64,000 bases of DNA, taken from positions 186,001 to 250,000 of the forward strand of contig NZ_FNIJ01000010.1 in the NCBI RefSeq assembly GCF_900103845.1. Reading direction: 5' to 3'. The stretch comes from Pseudomonas jinjuensis (GTDB lineage: Bacteria; Pseudomonadota; Gammaproteobacteria; Pseudomonadales; Pseudomonadaceae). Below are positions 37,896 to 47,690 of the stretch, one piece after another. The notes beneath the pieces are model-generated. The model had not been told where the DNA came from. It saw nothing but the letters and a program-made list of their open reading frames with translations, and made no database searches. The position numbers and the translations under genes are program-made. Numbering within the stretch: the stretch's first letter is position 1; every line of letters begins with the position of its first letter.

Positions 37896-38900
37896 CTATC
37901 CGCCGGCACCTTCCTGCCGATGCTTCTCCAGCCAGCCGCGCACGCGCCGGTACAGTTGTTCCTGCTCGGCCTCCGGGTTCGCCCGCTGAGTGTTCAGTCC
38001 CACCTGGGTATAGGCCGGATGCCGCTCGCGCTTCTCCGCCTGCCGGCGCAGGAGGGCGGCTGCATGGGCGGCATCGTCGTCCTGGTAATAGAAGTCGCCG
38101 ATGGCCAGCGGCAGGCGCGAAACCATGCTTTCCAGCGGCGGCAGGAAGTCCGGCGGCACGTCGCCGGCCACCAGCAGCAGGTTGCGCACCTCGCCCGGCT
38201 CGCGTTCCGCCAGGTAGCGCGCCGCCCAGTAGGCGCCGCTGCCGTGGCCGAGGAGCACGACGCTGCGCGGCTTGTGCTGCAGGGCCTGGTCGATGCCGGC
38301 CTGGATGCGCGCCATGACCCGCTCGGCATGTGCCTTGCGCTGTTCCTGCGGATCGATGGGGCGGGGCGCCGGTTCCGGGCTGGCCTGGGCCGGTTCGCCG
38401 CTGCCGACCTCGGCGGTGCTTTCCGCCGGCGGCGTGGCGCCGCTGGAGCCTTCCACTTGCGGCCGGCTGGCGCTGTCCGCGCCGCTGGCATCGGCGTCGG
38501 CGCCGGCCTTGTCGCTGGAAGCGGTGGGGCGCGGCACCGGCGCGGTGCTCTGCGGATCGGGCAGCGACAGGCTCAGGGTGCTCCAGCCGGCATCCGGCAG
38601 CTTGCGCCGCAGCGGGCCGATCGCCACCGGCCAGTCGGCGCTCTCGCCCTCTCCGGGGACGAGGATCACCACGCCTTGCGCCTCTGCGGTGTTGGCCGGC
38701 AGCCAGAGGGCGAGGAAGCTTTCCTTGCCGGCCTGCAGTCTCTGCTGCTCGGCTTCCGGCAGGCGCCGTTGCAGGCCGCTGGCGAGATCCTGGCTGCGCT
38801 CGCTGGCCGGCACGCGCTCCGGCGCCGGCGGGGTGCTTTCCGCGGCAAGGACGGCGAAGCTCAGGGACAGGCAGAGGGCGAGCGCGGCATGACGTGGCAT
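37896..38900 (-). CDS. DUF3530 family alpha/beta-hydrolase-like exported protein
   Basis: A 334-residue protein with a signal peptide (ALALCLSLSFAVLAAE). The fold is alpha/beta-hydrolase-like, with the nucleophile-elbow LLGHGSGAYWAARYL in the C-terminal half. A low-complexity Pro/Ala/Ser/Asp/Gly segment occupies residues about 120-180 and is likely disordered. DUF3530 members have no fixed function. Convergent with the djlA-like gene. Confidence 0.85.
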   Translation of the reverse strand: MPRHAALALCLSLSFAVLAAESTPPAPERVPASERSQDLASGLQRRLPEAEQQRLQAGKESFLALWLPANTAEAQGVVILVPGEGESADWPVAIGPLRRKLPDAGWSTLSLSLPDPQSTAPVPRPTASSDKAGADADASGADSASRPQVEGSSGATPPAESTAEVGSGEPAQASPEPAPRPIDPQEQRKAHAERVMARIQAGIDQALQHKPRSVVLLGHGSGAYWAARYLAEREPGEVRNLLLVAGDVPPDFLPPLESMVSRLPLAIGDFYYQDDDAAHAAALLRRQAEKRERHPAYTQVGLNTQRANPEAEQEQLYRRVRGWLEKHRQEGAGG

Positions 38901-39053
38901 CGGGGACTTCCGTTCCGGGGCTGGAGCGGGGGCCAGCCTAACCCCTTGTTCTAGCTTTGTCAGGCGCGGGCTTTGCGGGGTTCCCCCGAACCTGCGGTAA
39001 GGTATTGGCGCCTTCTATCTGCGAGCGGCACGAGCCGCATGGTGTCCGTCGGC

Positions 39054-41507
39054 ATGATTCGTCTGTCCCGCTGCGCTGCCCTGGCGCTATTGCTGTTCAT
39101 TCCCTTCCTGGCCCAGGCCGCCGTGGAGTCGCCCGGCGTGGCACTGGACGCGCAGCAGCGCGCCTGGCTCGATGCCCACGCCCCGCTGCGCGTCGGCGTG
39201 GTGCTGGAACCGCCCTACGTGCAGCAGGACCGCCGCACCCAGCAGCTGACCGGGGCGAACGTGGAATTGCTGGAACGCCTCGCCGGCGGGCTGAAGGCCA
39301 GGCTGCAGTGGGTCGTCCTCGACAGCCCGGCGGCGCTGGAAAGGGCCGCCCGCGACGGCCGCGTCGATCTCGCCGCCGGCATTAGCCAGACGCCCGCCAG
39401 CCTGCGCGACTGGCTGTTTTCCGATCCCTACCTGCGGGTGCCGCGCCTGCTGGTCGGCGAGCGCGGCAGCAGCGGCTCGGTGGAAATGGAGAAGCTGGGC
39501 GCCGGCGAACCGGTGGCGCTGCGCGGGCCCGGCCCGGTGGCGGAATACTTGAGCGGCACCTATTCGGCGCTGACCCTGCGCCAGGTGGAGAGCGACCGCG
39601 CGGCGCTGCGCCAGGTGCTCGCCGGCGAGGCGCGCTTCGCCGTGGTCGACGAGGCGCAACTGGCGCGTCTCGGCAAGGACGCCGAGTTCGCCGGCTTCGC
39701 CGTGCTCGCCGACATCGGCTATCCCCAGCTGCTGCGGATCGCCACCCGCCGCGACCTGCCGCAACTGGCGGAAATGGTCGACCTGGCCCTGCGCGCGATT
39801 CCGGCCAAGGAGATCGATGGCGTGCACGAGCGCTGGCTGCAGCCGAAGTACCCGCGTTTCGGCGAGTCGCCGGCGTTCTGGCGCAGCCTGTGCCTGCTGC
39901 TCGGCGTGCTGCTGGCGCTGGCGCTGGCCTTCCTCGCCTGGCAGAAGCGCCAGGGCCGCGCGGTGGAGCGGCGCCTGCGGGCGACGCAGCGGGACATCGA
40001 GTCGCGCCACGCCGCCGAACAGGAACTGCGCCTGACCCAGTTCGCCCTCGACAACAGCACGGTCGGCATCCTCTGGGTCAACTGGGACAGCCACATCCGC
40101 TACGCCAACCGCGCCGCCGGGGAAATGCTCGGCTACGGCACCGGCGAGCTGGACCAGCGGCCGCTGTCGGCGCTGCAGCCGGAAATGAACATGGACCGCT
40201 GGCTGAACCTCTGGCGCCGTGCGCGCAACAACGAGGAAGGGCCGCTGAGCTTCGAGATCAGCTGCCTGCGCAGCGATGGCCAGTGGCTGCCGACCGACAT
40301 TTCGCTGAGCTTCCTGCGCTTCCGCGAATCCGAATACCTGTTGGTGTTCCTCACCGACGTCACCGAACGCCGCCGTTCGCGCAAGGCCCTGGAGGAGAGC
40401 GAGGCGCGCCTGCAGGGCATCGCCGCCAACGTGCCCGGCCTGGTGTTCCGCCTGGAGCCGAGCCAGCCGGAGGACCACTCGGACTTCGCCTACATCAGCT
40501 TCATCACCGGCGGCAGCGAGGCATCCCTCGGCTATCCGCCGGGCTACCTGCGCGAGAGCGGCACCGGCATCGTCGGCCTGGTGCATCCGGACGATCGCGA
40601 CGGCTACCTGGCCAGCCAGCACGAAGCGGTCGGCAGCGGCAGCAACTGGCACTGGCAGGGACGCATCCTCACCCGCAGCGGCGAGGCGCGTTGGGTCGAC
40701 ATCAAGGCCACCGCACGCCAGCTAGACGGCCGCCGGCTGGCCTGGGACGGCGTGGTCTGGGACATCACCGGCAACAAGCAGACCGAGCTGGAGCTGCAGC
40801 AGTCCCGCGCGCAGCTGCGCGAGCTGTCGGCGCACCTGGAAAGCGTGCGCGAGGAGGAGAAGGCGCGCATCGCCCGCGAGGTGCACGACGAGCTCGGCCA
40901 GGTGCTCACCGTGCTCAAGCTGGAAACCTCGATGTGCGAGCTGGCCTATGGCGAACAGGACGCCGGCCTGCGCGAGCGCCTCGGCAACATGAAGCGCCTG
41001 ATCGCCCAGTTGTTCCAGCTGGTGCGCGACGTCGCCACGGCGCTGCGCCCGCCGATCCTCGATGCCGGCATCGGTTCGGCGGTGGAGTGGCAGGCGCGGC
41101 GCTTCGAGGCGCGCACGCAGATTCCCTGCCTGGCCGAAGTGCCGGAGAATCCGCCGCGGCTGGCCGACGCCAAGGCCATCGGCCTGTTCCGCATCCTCCA
41201 GGAGGCACTGACCAATGTCATGCGCCATGCCCAGGCGCATACTGTGGAGCTGGCGCTGACGGTGGAGGGCGACGAGCTGTGCCTGCGCATCAGCGACGAC
41301 GGCCGCGGCTTCGATCCGGCGCAGGTGCGCCAGGGCGGATCGTTCGGCCTGGTCGGCATGCGCGAGCGGGTGCTGATGCTGGGCGGCTCGCTGCAGATCG
41401 ACAGCCAGCCGGGGGAGGGCACCACGCTGTGGGTGCGGGTGCCGCTGGACCGGCCGGATGCGCCGGCCGGCGAACCATTGAAGAGTGAGAGGGGAGAAGC
41501 GCAGTGA
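39054..41507 (+). CDS. agtS: Sensor histidine kinase AgtS-like, periplasmic-binding plus PAS
   Basis: About 817 residues. A signal peptide (MIRLSRCAALALLLFIPFLA) leads into a solute-binding type-3 domain (about 30-260). A membrane helix follows (SLCLLLGVLLALALAFLAW, near 285), then two PAS domains (about 340-460 and 465-600). The HisKA_3 dimerisation helix carries EVHDELGQ with phosphoacceptor His611, and the end is a HATPase. P. aeruginosa AgtS with AgtR controls 4-aminobutyrate/5-aminovalerate uptake; this neighbourhood matches. Starts at 38973 or 39039 are possible, but 39054 gives the cleanest signal peptide. Confidence 0.88.
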   Translation: MIRLSRCAALALLLFIPFLAQAAVESPGVALDAQQRAWLDAHAPLRVGVVLEPPYVQQDRRTQQLTGANVELLERLAGGLKARLQWVVLDSPAALERAARDGRVDLAAGISQTPASLRDWLFSDPYLRVPRLLVGERGSSGSVEMEKLGAGEPVALRGPGPVAEYLSGTYSALTLRQVESDRAALRQVLAGEARFAVVDEAQLARLGKDAEFAGFAVLADIGYPQLLRIATRRDLPQLAEMVDLALRAIPAKEIDGVHERWLQPKYPRFGESPAFWRSLCLLLGVLLALALAFLAWQKRQGRAVERRLRATQRDIESRHAAEQELRLTQFALDNSTVGILWVNWDSHIRYANRAAGEMLGYGTGELDQRPLSALQPEMNMDRWLNLWRRARNNEEGPLSFEISCLRSDGQWLPTDISLSFLRFRESEYLLVFLTDVTERRRSRKALEESEARLQGIAANVPGLVFRLEPSQPEDHSDFAYISFITGGSEASLGYPPGYLRESGTGIVGLVHPDDRDGYLASQHEAVGSGSNWHWQGRILTRSGEARWVDIKATARQLDGRRLAWDGVVWDITGNKQTELELQQSRAQLRELSAHLESVREEEKARIAREVHDELGQVLTVLKLETSMCELAYGEQDAGLRERLGNMKRLIAQLFQLVRDVATALRPPILDAGIGSAVEWQARRFEARTQIPCLAEVPENPPRLADAKAIGLFRILQEALTNVMRHAQAHTVELALTVEGDELCLRISDDGRGFDPAQVRQGGSFGLVGMRERVLMLGGSLQIDSQPGEGTTLWVRVPLDRPDAPAGEPLKSERGEAQ

Positions 41508-42133
41508 TCCGAGTCGTGGTGGCGGAAGACCACACCATCGTCCGCGAGGGCATCAAGCAGCTCATCGGCATGGCCCGGGACCTGGAGGTGGTCGGCGAGG
41601 CCACCAATGGCGAGCAGCTGATCGAGATCCTTCGCCAGGTGCCCTGCGAAGTGGTGCTGCTGGACATCTCCATGCCCGGCGTCAACGGCCTCGAAGCCAT
41701 CCCGCGGATCCGCGCGCTGAACGAGCCGCCGGCGATCCTCATGCTGTCGATGCACGACGAGGTGCAGATGGCCGCCCGCGCGCTGAAGATCGGCGCCGCC
41801 GGCTACGCCACCAAGGACAGCGATCCGGCGCTGCTGCTCACGGCGATCCGCAAGGTCGCCGGCGGCGGCCGCTACATCGATCCGGAGCTGGCCGACCGCA
41901 TGGTCTTCGAGGTCGGCCTGACCGACTCGCGGCCGCCCCACGCGCTGCTCTCCGAGCGCGAGTTCTCGGTGTTCGAGCGCCTGGTGAAGGGCGACGGGGT
42001 GAACGAGATCGCCCAGCAGCTGGCGGTCAGCAGCAAGACCATCAGCACCCACAAGGCGCGCCTGATGCAGAAGCTCGGCGCGCACTCGGTGGCGGACCTG
42101 GTCAAGTACGCGGTGGAGCACAGACTGCTCTAG
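41504..42133 (+). CDS. agtR: NarL/FixJ-type response regulator AgtR-like
   Basis: A 209-residue regulator. The receiver domain has acidic AEDH, phosphoacceptor Asp in LLDISMPG (near 54) and Lys in ATKDSD. A LuxR-type HTH follows (LSEREFSVFERLVKGDGVNE, then IAQQLAVSSKTISTHKARLM). The start is GTG, overlapping the agtS stop (GTGA). By P. aeruginosa knowledge it activates the adjacent ABC transporter operon and has also been tied to peptidoglycan sensing. Confidence 0.9.
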   Translation: MIRVVVAEDHTIVREGIKQLIGMARDLEVVGEATNGEQLIEILRQVPCEVVLLDISMPGVNGLEAIPRIRALNEPPAILMLSMHDEVQMAARALKIGAAGYATKDSDPALLLTAIRKVAGGGRYIDPELADRMVFEVGLTDSRPPHALLSEREFSVFERLVKGDGVNEIAQQLAVSSKTISTHKARLMQKLGAHSVADLVKYAVEHRLL

Positions 42134-42309
42134 TCCGGGGGCGCCCGCGTGCCGGGCGCAGCGCCCCTCCGCATGGCGCCGTGTAGGGATCGCCCTACAG
42201 ACGATCCTCTTCTACCCTTATAGCAATTTGTCTTTCCGCCCGATTTGCGCGCCGTTCCGCCTTCTCTAGGCTTGATTCAACGGCAGACATAAATACAAAA
42301 GGTGCGGTT

Positions 42310-43419
42310 ATGGCCGAGACTCAGGCAAACGATGTGCTGGTGAGCTTCCGTGGCGTTCAGAAGAGCTACGACGGCGAAACCCTCATTGTGAAGGATCTCA
42401 ACGTGGACATTCGCCGCGGCGAGTTCCTCACCCTGCTGGGCCCGTCCGGGTCCGGCAAGACCACCAGCCTGATGATGCTGGCCGGTTTCGAAACCCCCAC
42501 CGCCGGCGAGATCCTCCTCGACGGCAAGGCGATCAACAACGTTCCCCCGCACAAGCGCAACATCGGCATGGTGTTCCAGAACTATGCCCTGTTCCCGCAC
42601 ATGACCGTGGCGGAGAACCTGGCGTTCCCGCTGAGCGTGCGCGGCATGAGCAAGTCGGACGTCGGCGAGCGGGTCAAGCGCGCGCTGTCGATGGTGCAGC
42701 TCGACAAGTTCGGCGGCCGTTACCCGGCGCAGCTCTCCGGCGGCCAGCAGCAGCGCGTGGCGCTGGCCCGCGCGCTGGTCTTCGAGCCGCAGCTGGTGCT
42801 GATGGACGAACCCCTGGGTGCGCTCGACAAGCAGCTGCGCGAGCACATGCAGATGGAGATCAAGCACATCCACCAGCGCCTGGGCGTGACCGTGGTCTAC
42901 GTGACCCACGACCAGGGCGAGGCGCTGACCATGTCCGACCGCGTGGCCGTCTTCCACCAGGGCGAGATCCAGCAGAACGCGGCGCCGCACGAACTCTACG
43001 AGCATCCCCGCAATTCCTTCGTCGCCAACTTCATCGGCGAGAACAACCGCATCGCCGGCCAGCTGGAGAGCCGCGAGGGCGACCGCTGCGTGGTCAGCCT
43101 GGCCCGTGGCGAGAAGGTCGAGGCGCTGGCGGTCAACGTCGGCCAGCCGGGCGAGCCGGTCAGCCTGTCGATCCGTCCCGAGCGCGTGCACCTGAACGGC
43201 GCCAGCGAGAAGTGCAGCAACCGCTTCTCCGGCCGTGTCGCCGAGTTCATCTACCTGGGCGACCACGTGCGCATCCGCCTCGAGGTCTGCGGGCGCACCG
43301 ATTTCATCGTCAAGCAGCCGATCGCCGAACTCGATCACGAGCTCAGCGTGGGCGACGTGGTGCCGCTGGGCTGGGACGTGCAGCACGTCCGCGCGCTCGA
43401 CCCGATGCAGACGGCGTGA
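42310..43419 (+). CDS. agtA: ABC transporter ATP-binding protein (PotA-type, AgtA-like)
   Basis: A 369-residue ATPase. Walker A GPSGSGKTT (near 44-52), signature LSGGQQQRVALARAL, Walker B VLMDEPLGALD and H-loop THDQGEALT are present. The C-terminal TOBE-type domain (about 285-355) is typical of importer ATPases for polyamines and amino acids. It is the first gene of a four-gene importer operon downstream of agtSR. The name rests on synteny with P. aeruginosa. Confidence 0.87.
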   Translation: MAETQANDVLVSFRGVQKSYDGETLIVKDLNVDIRRGEFLTLLGPSGSGKTTSLMMLAGFETPTAGEILLDGKAINNVPPHKRNIGMVFQNYALFPHMTVAENLAFPLSVRGMSKSDVGERVKRALSMVQLDKFGGRYPAQLSGGQQQRVALARALVFEPQLVLMDEPLGALDKQLREHMQMEIKHIHQRLGVTVVYVTHDQGEALTMSDRVAVFHQGEIQQNAAPHELYEHPRNSFVANFIGENNRIAGQLESREGDRCVVSLARGEKVEALAVNVGQPGEPVSLSIRPERVHLNGASEKCSNRFSGRVAEFIYLGDHVRIRLEVCGRTDFIVKQPIAELDHELSVGDVVPLGWDVQHVRALDPMQTA

Positions 43420-43496
43420 AGGATCGGCCCGGGCAGGGCGGCCGGGCTGTGCGAGTCGAAGAACAATCAAACCTGCACACTGTGGAGAGAACAATA

Positions 43497-44543
43497 ATGT
43501 CGAAATCCTTCAAGACCACCGGCTTCAAGCTGGCGGCACTGAGCATCGGCCTGGCCTGCGCGGCCCAGGCCATGGCAGCCGACCTGACCGTCGTGTCCTT
43601 CGGCGGCGCCAACAAGAACGCCCAGGTCAAGGCGTTCTACACGCCCTACGAGAAGTCAACCGGCAACAAGATCATCGCCGGCGAGTACAACGGCGAAATG
43701 GCCAAGATCAAGGCGATGGTCGACACCAACAGCATCTCCTGGGATCTGGTCGAGGTGGAGTCGCCCGAGCTGTCCCGCGGCTGTGACGAGGGCATGTTCG
43801 AGGAAATCGACCCGGCCATCCTCGGCAACGCCGACGACTACGTACCGGGCGCCATCAGCAGCTGCGGCGTCGGCTTCTTCGTGTGGTCCACCGTGCTGGC
43901 CTACAACGCCGACAAGCTGAAGACCGCGCCGACCAGCTGGGCGGACTTCTGGAACGTCAAGGACTTCCCGGGCAAGCGCGGCCTGCGCAAGGGCGCCAAG
44001 TACACCCTGGAATTCGCCCTGATGGCCGACGGCGTCAAGCCGGCCGACGTCTACAAGGTGCTCGCCACCAAGGAAGGCCAGGACCGCGCCTTCAAGAAAC
44101 TCGACGAGATCAAGCCGAGCATCCAGTGGTGGGAGGCCGGCGCCCAGCCGCCGCAGTACCTCGCCTCCGGCGACGTGGTGATGAGTTCGGCCTACAACGG
44201 CCGCATCGCCGCGGTGCAGAAGGAAAGCAACCTGAAGGTGGTGTGGAACGGCGGCATCTACGACTTCGACGCCTGGGCCATCCCGAAGGGTTCGAAGAAG
44301 AAGGACGAGACCCTCAAGTTCCTCGCCTTCACCCTGCAGCCGGAACAGCAGAAGACCTATTCCGAGAACATCGCCTACGGCCCGGCCAACAAGAAGGCCG
44401 TGGAGCTGCTCGACAAGGGCCTGCTGAAGGACATGCCGACCACTCCGGAGAACATGGAGAACCAGGTCGGCATGGACGTGACCTTCTGGGCTGACTACGG
44501 CGAGCAGCTGGAACAGCGCTTCAACGCCTGGGCCGCCAGGTAA
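43497..44543 (+). CDS. agtB: ABC transporter periplasmic binding protein (PotD-type, AgtB-like)
   Basis: A 348-residue binding protein with signal peptide LAALSIGLACAAQAMA cut before ADLTVVSFGG. The PotD/PotF-like features are VVSFGGANKNAQ at the start, VEVESPELSRGCDEG and WWEAGAQPPQYLASGDVVMS. Trp and Asp residues lining the cleft suit a small amine/carboxylate such as 4-aminobutyrate or 5-aminovalerate, but this is inferred from context. Confidence 0.87.
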   Translation: MSKSFKTTGFKLAALSIGLACAAQAMAADLTVVSFGGANKNAQVKAFYTPYEKSTGNKIIAGEYNGEMAKIKAMVDTNSISWDLVEVESPELSRGCDEGMFEEIDPAILGNADDYVPGAISSCGVGFFVWSTVLAYNADKLKTAPTSWADFWNVKDFPGKRGLRKGAKYTLEFALMADGVKPADVYKVLATKEGQDRAFKKLDEIKPSIQWWEAGAQPPQYLASGDVVMSSAYNGRIAAVQKESNLKVVWNGGIYDFDAWAIPKGSKKKDETLKFLAFTLQPEQQKTYSENIAYGPANKKAVELLDKGLLKDMPTTPENMENQVGMDVTFWADYGEQLEQRFNAWAAR

Positions 44544-44553
44544 GCCCACCGCG

Positions 44554-44580
44554 CGCCCCGCGCCGGCAACGCGCGGGGCG
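44554..44580 (+). promoter_or_regulatory. Stable stem-loop between binding-protein and permease genes
   Basis: CGCCCCGCGC and GCGCGGGGCG form a perfect 10-base stem with a 7-base loop 10 bases after the binding-protein stop, without a T-run. Such hairpins protect the upstream mRNA and raise binding protein over permease in ABC operons. Confidence 0.65.
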
Positions 44581-44661
44581 TGACCGGGAGGCCCGCCTCC
44601 CGATTCGTCCGATACCACACCTTGGCCGTCCCCCGGGCGGCCTGTTTTACCGGAGTTCGCT

Positions 44662-45909
44662 ATGGCCACCGCCGTGACGTTGAACGAGGTCGCCGGCCCC
44701 ACCCTCAAGCAGCGCCTGGCGCGCGCCGAACGGGTGAACCGTCTGAAGTCGCAGGCGCTGGTCCTGCCCCTGCTGGTTTTCCTGGTGCTGGTCTTCCTGG
44801 TGCCGATCGTCGCGCTCCTCTACAAGAGCGTGAACAACCCCGAAGTGGTCGGCTCGATGCCGCTGACCGTCCAGGCCATTTCCGACTGGGACGGCAAGTC
44901 CCTGCCGCCGGAAGCCGCCTACAAGGCGCTGGCCGAAGACCTGGCCGCCGCGCGCAAGAACCAGACCATCGGCGATCTTTCCAAGCGCCTGAACATGGAG
45001 CTGGCCGGCTACCGCAGCCTGATGGCCAAGACCGGCCGCGCCCTGCCGCTGAAGAGCGAGCCGACTTCCTATAAGGAAGCGCTGGAAGCCATCGACGAGC
45101 GCTGGGGCGACCCGGCCTACTGGCAGGTGATCCGCCGCAACTCCAGCAGCCTGACCCCCTATTACCTGCTCGCGGCCCTCGATCACCGCATCGACGACCT
45201 CGGCGAAATCGCCCGGGCCACCCCCGACCAGTCGATCTACCTGGACATCTTCGCCCGCACCTTCTGGATGAGCGTGGTGATCACCGTCCTCTGCCTGGTG
45301 CTGGCCTATCCGCTGGCCTACCTGCTGGCCACCCTGCCGACCCGGCAGAGCAACCTGCTGATGATCCTCGTGCTGCTGCCGTTCTGGACCTCGATCCTGG
45401 TGCGGGTGGCGGCGTGGATCGTGCTGCTGCAGTCCGGCGGCATCATCAACGGCGCGCTGCTCAAGCTCGGTCTGATCGACCAGCCGCTGCAGCTGGTGTT
45501 CAACCGCACCGGCGTGTACATCGCGATGGTGCACATCATGCTGCCGTTTATGATCCTGCCGATCTACAGCGTGATGAAGAACATCTCGCCGAGCTACATG
45601 CGCGCGGCGATCTCCCTCGGCTGCCACCCGTTCGCCAGCTTCTGGAGGGTCTACTTCCCGCAGACCGTGGCTGGTGTCGGCGCCGGTTGCCTGCTGGTGT
45701 TCATCCTGTCGATCGGCTACTACATCACCCCGGCCCTGCTGGGCAGCCCGAACGACCAGATGGTCAGCTACTTCGTCGCCTTCTACACCAACACCACCAT
45801 CAACTGGGGCATGGCCACGGCCCTCGGCGGCCTGCTGCTGTTCGCCACCCTGGTGCTGTACGTGATCTACGGCTGGCTGGTAGGCGCGAACCGCCTGCGC
45901 CTGGGCTGA
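44662..45909 (+). CDS. agtC: ABC transporter permease (PotB-type, AgtC-like)
   Basis: A 415-residue inner-membrane permease. The first helix (ALVLPLLVFLVLVFLVPIVA) is followed by a periplasmic insert of about 145 residues, longer than in PotB. The BPD_transp_1 domain follows, with the EAA loop region ISLGCHPFASFWRVYFPQT. Six or so helices. It pairs with the next permease. Confidence 0.9.
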   Translation: MATAVTLNEVAGPTLKQRLARAERVNRLKSQALVLPLLVFLVLVFLVPIVALLYKSVNNPEVVGSMPLTVQAISDWDGKSLPPEAAYKALAEDLAAARKNQTIGDLSKRLNMELAGYRSLMAKTGRALPLKSEPTSYKEALEAIDERWGDPAYWQVIRRNSSSLTPYYLLAALDHRIDDLGEIARATPDQSIYLDIFARTFWMSVVITVLCLVLAYPLAYLLATLPTRQSNLLMILVLLPFWTSILVRVAAWIVLLQSGGIINGALLKLGLIDQPLQLVFNRTGVYIAMVHIMLPFMILPIYSVMKNISPSYMRAAISLGCHPFASFWRVYFPQTVAGVGAGCLLVFILSIGYYITPALLGSPNDQMVSYFVAFYTNTTINWGMATALGGLLLFATLVLYVIYGWLVGANRLRLG

Positions 45910-45922
45910 GGAGAATAAGAAG

Positions 45923-46750
45923 ATGCTGAGTCCCTACATGTCCCCCGTCGAGCGCGTGTGGTACTACACCCTGCGCATCCTCTGCGGCCTGGTGCTGCTG
46001 TTCCTGGTGCTGCCGGTGCTGGTGATCGTGCCGCTGTCGTTCAACTCCGGCACCTTCCTGGTCTACCCGCTGCAGGGCTTCTCCCTGCGCTGGTATGCCG
46101 ACTTCTTCAGTTCCGCCGAATGGATGCGCTCGCTGACCAACAGCCTGATCATCGCCCCGGCGGCGACCTTCCTGGCCATGGTCTTCGGCACCCTGGCGGC
46201 GATCGGCCTGACCCGCGGCGAATTCCGCGGCAAGGCGCTGGTGATGAGCCTGGTGATTTCGCCGATGGTGGTGCCGGTGGTGATCATCGGTGTCGCCAGC
46301 TACCTGTTCTTCGCCCCGCTGGGGTTCGGCAACAGCTACACGGCGCTGATCATCATGCACGCGGTGCTCGGCGTGCCCTTCGTCATCATCACCGTGTCGG
46401 CGACCCTGCAGGGCTTCAACTACAACCTGGTGCGCGCCGCCGCCAGCCTGGGCGCGCCGCCGGTGCTGACCTTCTTCAAGGTGACCCTGCCGCTGATCGC
46501 CCCGGGGGTGATTTCCGGCGCGCTGTTCGCCTTCGCCACCTCGTTCGACGAAGTGGTGGTGACCCTGTTCCTCGCCGGCCCCGAGCAGGCCACCCTGCCG
46601 CGGCAGATGTTCAGCGGCATCCGCGAGAACCTCAGCCCGACCATCGCCGCCGCGGCGACCCTGCTGATCGGCTTCTCCGTCCTGCTGCTGCTGACCCTGG
46701 AATGGCTGCGCGGGCGCAGCGAGAAGATGCGCACCGCACCGACGGGCTGA
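45923..46750 (+). CDS. agtD: ABC transporter permease (PotC-type, AgtD-like)
   Basis: A 275-residue permease with six helices and the EAA loop AAASLGAPPVLTFFKVTLPL. Length and layout fit PotC. It lies 13 bases after the first permease and closes the operon. A repeat region follows before rpe. Confidence 0.9.
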   Translation: MLSPYMSPVERVWYYTLRILCGLVLLFLVLPVLVIVPLSFNSGTFLVYPLQGFSLRWYADFFSSAEWMRSLTNSLIIAPAATFLAMVFGTLAAIGLTRGEFRGKALVMSLVISPMVVPVVIIGVASYLFFAPLGFGNSYTALIIMHAVLGVPFVIITVSATLQGFNYNLVRAAASLGAPPVLTFFKVTLPLIAPGVISGALFAFATSFDEVVVTLFLAGPEQATLPRQMFSGIRENLSPTIAAAATLLIGFSVLLLLTLEWLRGRSEKMRTAPTG

Positions 46751-46760
46751 TTCCCCCCAT

Positions 46761-46910
46761 CGTTCCCACGCTCCCGCGTGGGAACGCATCCTCGGACGCT
46801 CCCGCGTCCAGCCCGCCGGTTTGTCGTAGGGTGGATGAGGCTTTTTTCATCCACCATCGCGGGGCCGCGCGCGCGGCCATGGTGGATCGGTGGAGCTGAT
46901 CCACCCTACG
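46761..46910. repeat. Composite palindromic repeats between agtD and rpe
   Basis: CGTTCCCACG/CGTGGGAACG forms a 10-base stem with a 6-base loop (46761-46786). A second structure, CGTAGGGTGGATGAGG (from 46825) with its inverted partner GATCCACCCTACG ending at 46910, encloses a GATGGT-rich centre. Both types are common extragenic repeats in gamma-proteobacteria and may end the agt transcript. Confidence 0.7.
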
Positions 46911-47015
46911 TTTCGCCCGCCGCAACCGCCATCTCTCTCGGCCATCGGTCGAATAAGCGTCATCCATTCTTACCGGCTACAATGCGCGCCATCCGTGATT
47001 TCCTTGAGGTGCGCC

Positions 47016-47690
47016 ATGCAACCCTACGCCATCGCTCCGTCGATCCTGTCCGCCGATTTCGCCCGCCTGGGCGAGGATGTGGACAGGGTGCTCGCCGCCG
47101 GTGCCGATATCGTCCACTTCGACGTGATGGACAACCACTACGTGCCGAACCTGACCATCGGCCCGATGGTCTGCTCGGCGCTGCGCAAGTACGGCGTCAC
47201 CGCGCCGATCGACGTGCACCTGATGGTCAAGCCGGTGGATCGCATCATCGGCGACTTCATCGAGGCCGGCGCCAGCTACATCACCTTCCACCCGGAAGCC
47301 TCCGAGCATATCGACCGTTCGCTGCAGCTGATCCGCGACGGCGGCTGCAAGGCCGGCCTGGTGTTCAACCCGGCGACCTCGCTGGACGCCCTGAAGTACG
47401 TGATGGACAAGGTCGACATGGTCCTGCTGATGAGCGTCAACCCCGGCTTCGGCGGGCAGAAGTTCATCCCCGGCACCCTCGACAAGCTGCGCGAGGCCCG
47501 CGCCCTGATCGACGCCAGCGGCCGTGACATCCGCCTGGAGATCGACGGCGGGGTGAACGTGAAGAACATCCGCGAGATCGCCGCGGCGGGCGCCGATACC
47601 TTCGTCGCCGGCTCGGCGATCTTCAACGCCCCGGACTACGCCGAGGTGATCCGCGCCATGCATGCCGAACTGGCTCAGGTCGGCAAATAA
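47016..47690 (+). CDS. rpe: Ribulose-phosphate 3-epimerase
   Basis: A 224-residue TIM-barrel enzyme interconverting ribulose 5-phosphate and xylulose 5-phosphate. [40 protein letters not shown] and [13 protein letters not shown] with EIDGGVN are the family motifs. The ATG at 47016 has TTGAGGT six bases upstream. Its stop overlaps gph (TAATG). Confidence 0.97.
   Translation: MQPYAIAPSILSADFARLGEDVDRVLAAGADIVHFDVMDNHYVPNLTIGPMVCSALRKYGVTAPIDVHLMVKPVDRIIGDFIEAGASYITFHPEASEHIDRSLQLIRDGGCKAGLVFNPATSLDALKYVMDKVDMVLLMSVNPGFGGQKFIPGTLDKLREARALIDASGRDIRLEIDGGVNVKNIREIAAAGADTFVAGSAIFNAPDYAEVIRAMHAELAQVGK

Noticed and set aside
42134-42309. Sigma-54 promoter before the ABC operon
   Set aside because: I looked for a TGGCAC-N5-TTGC box and found no acceptable match.
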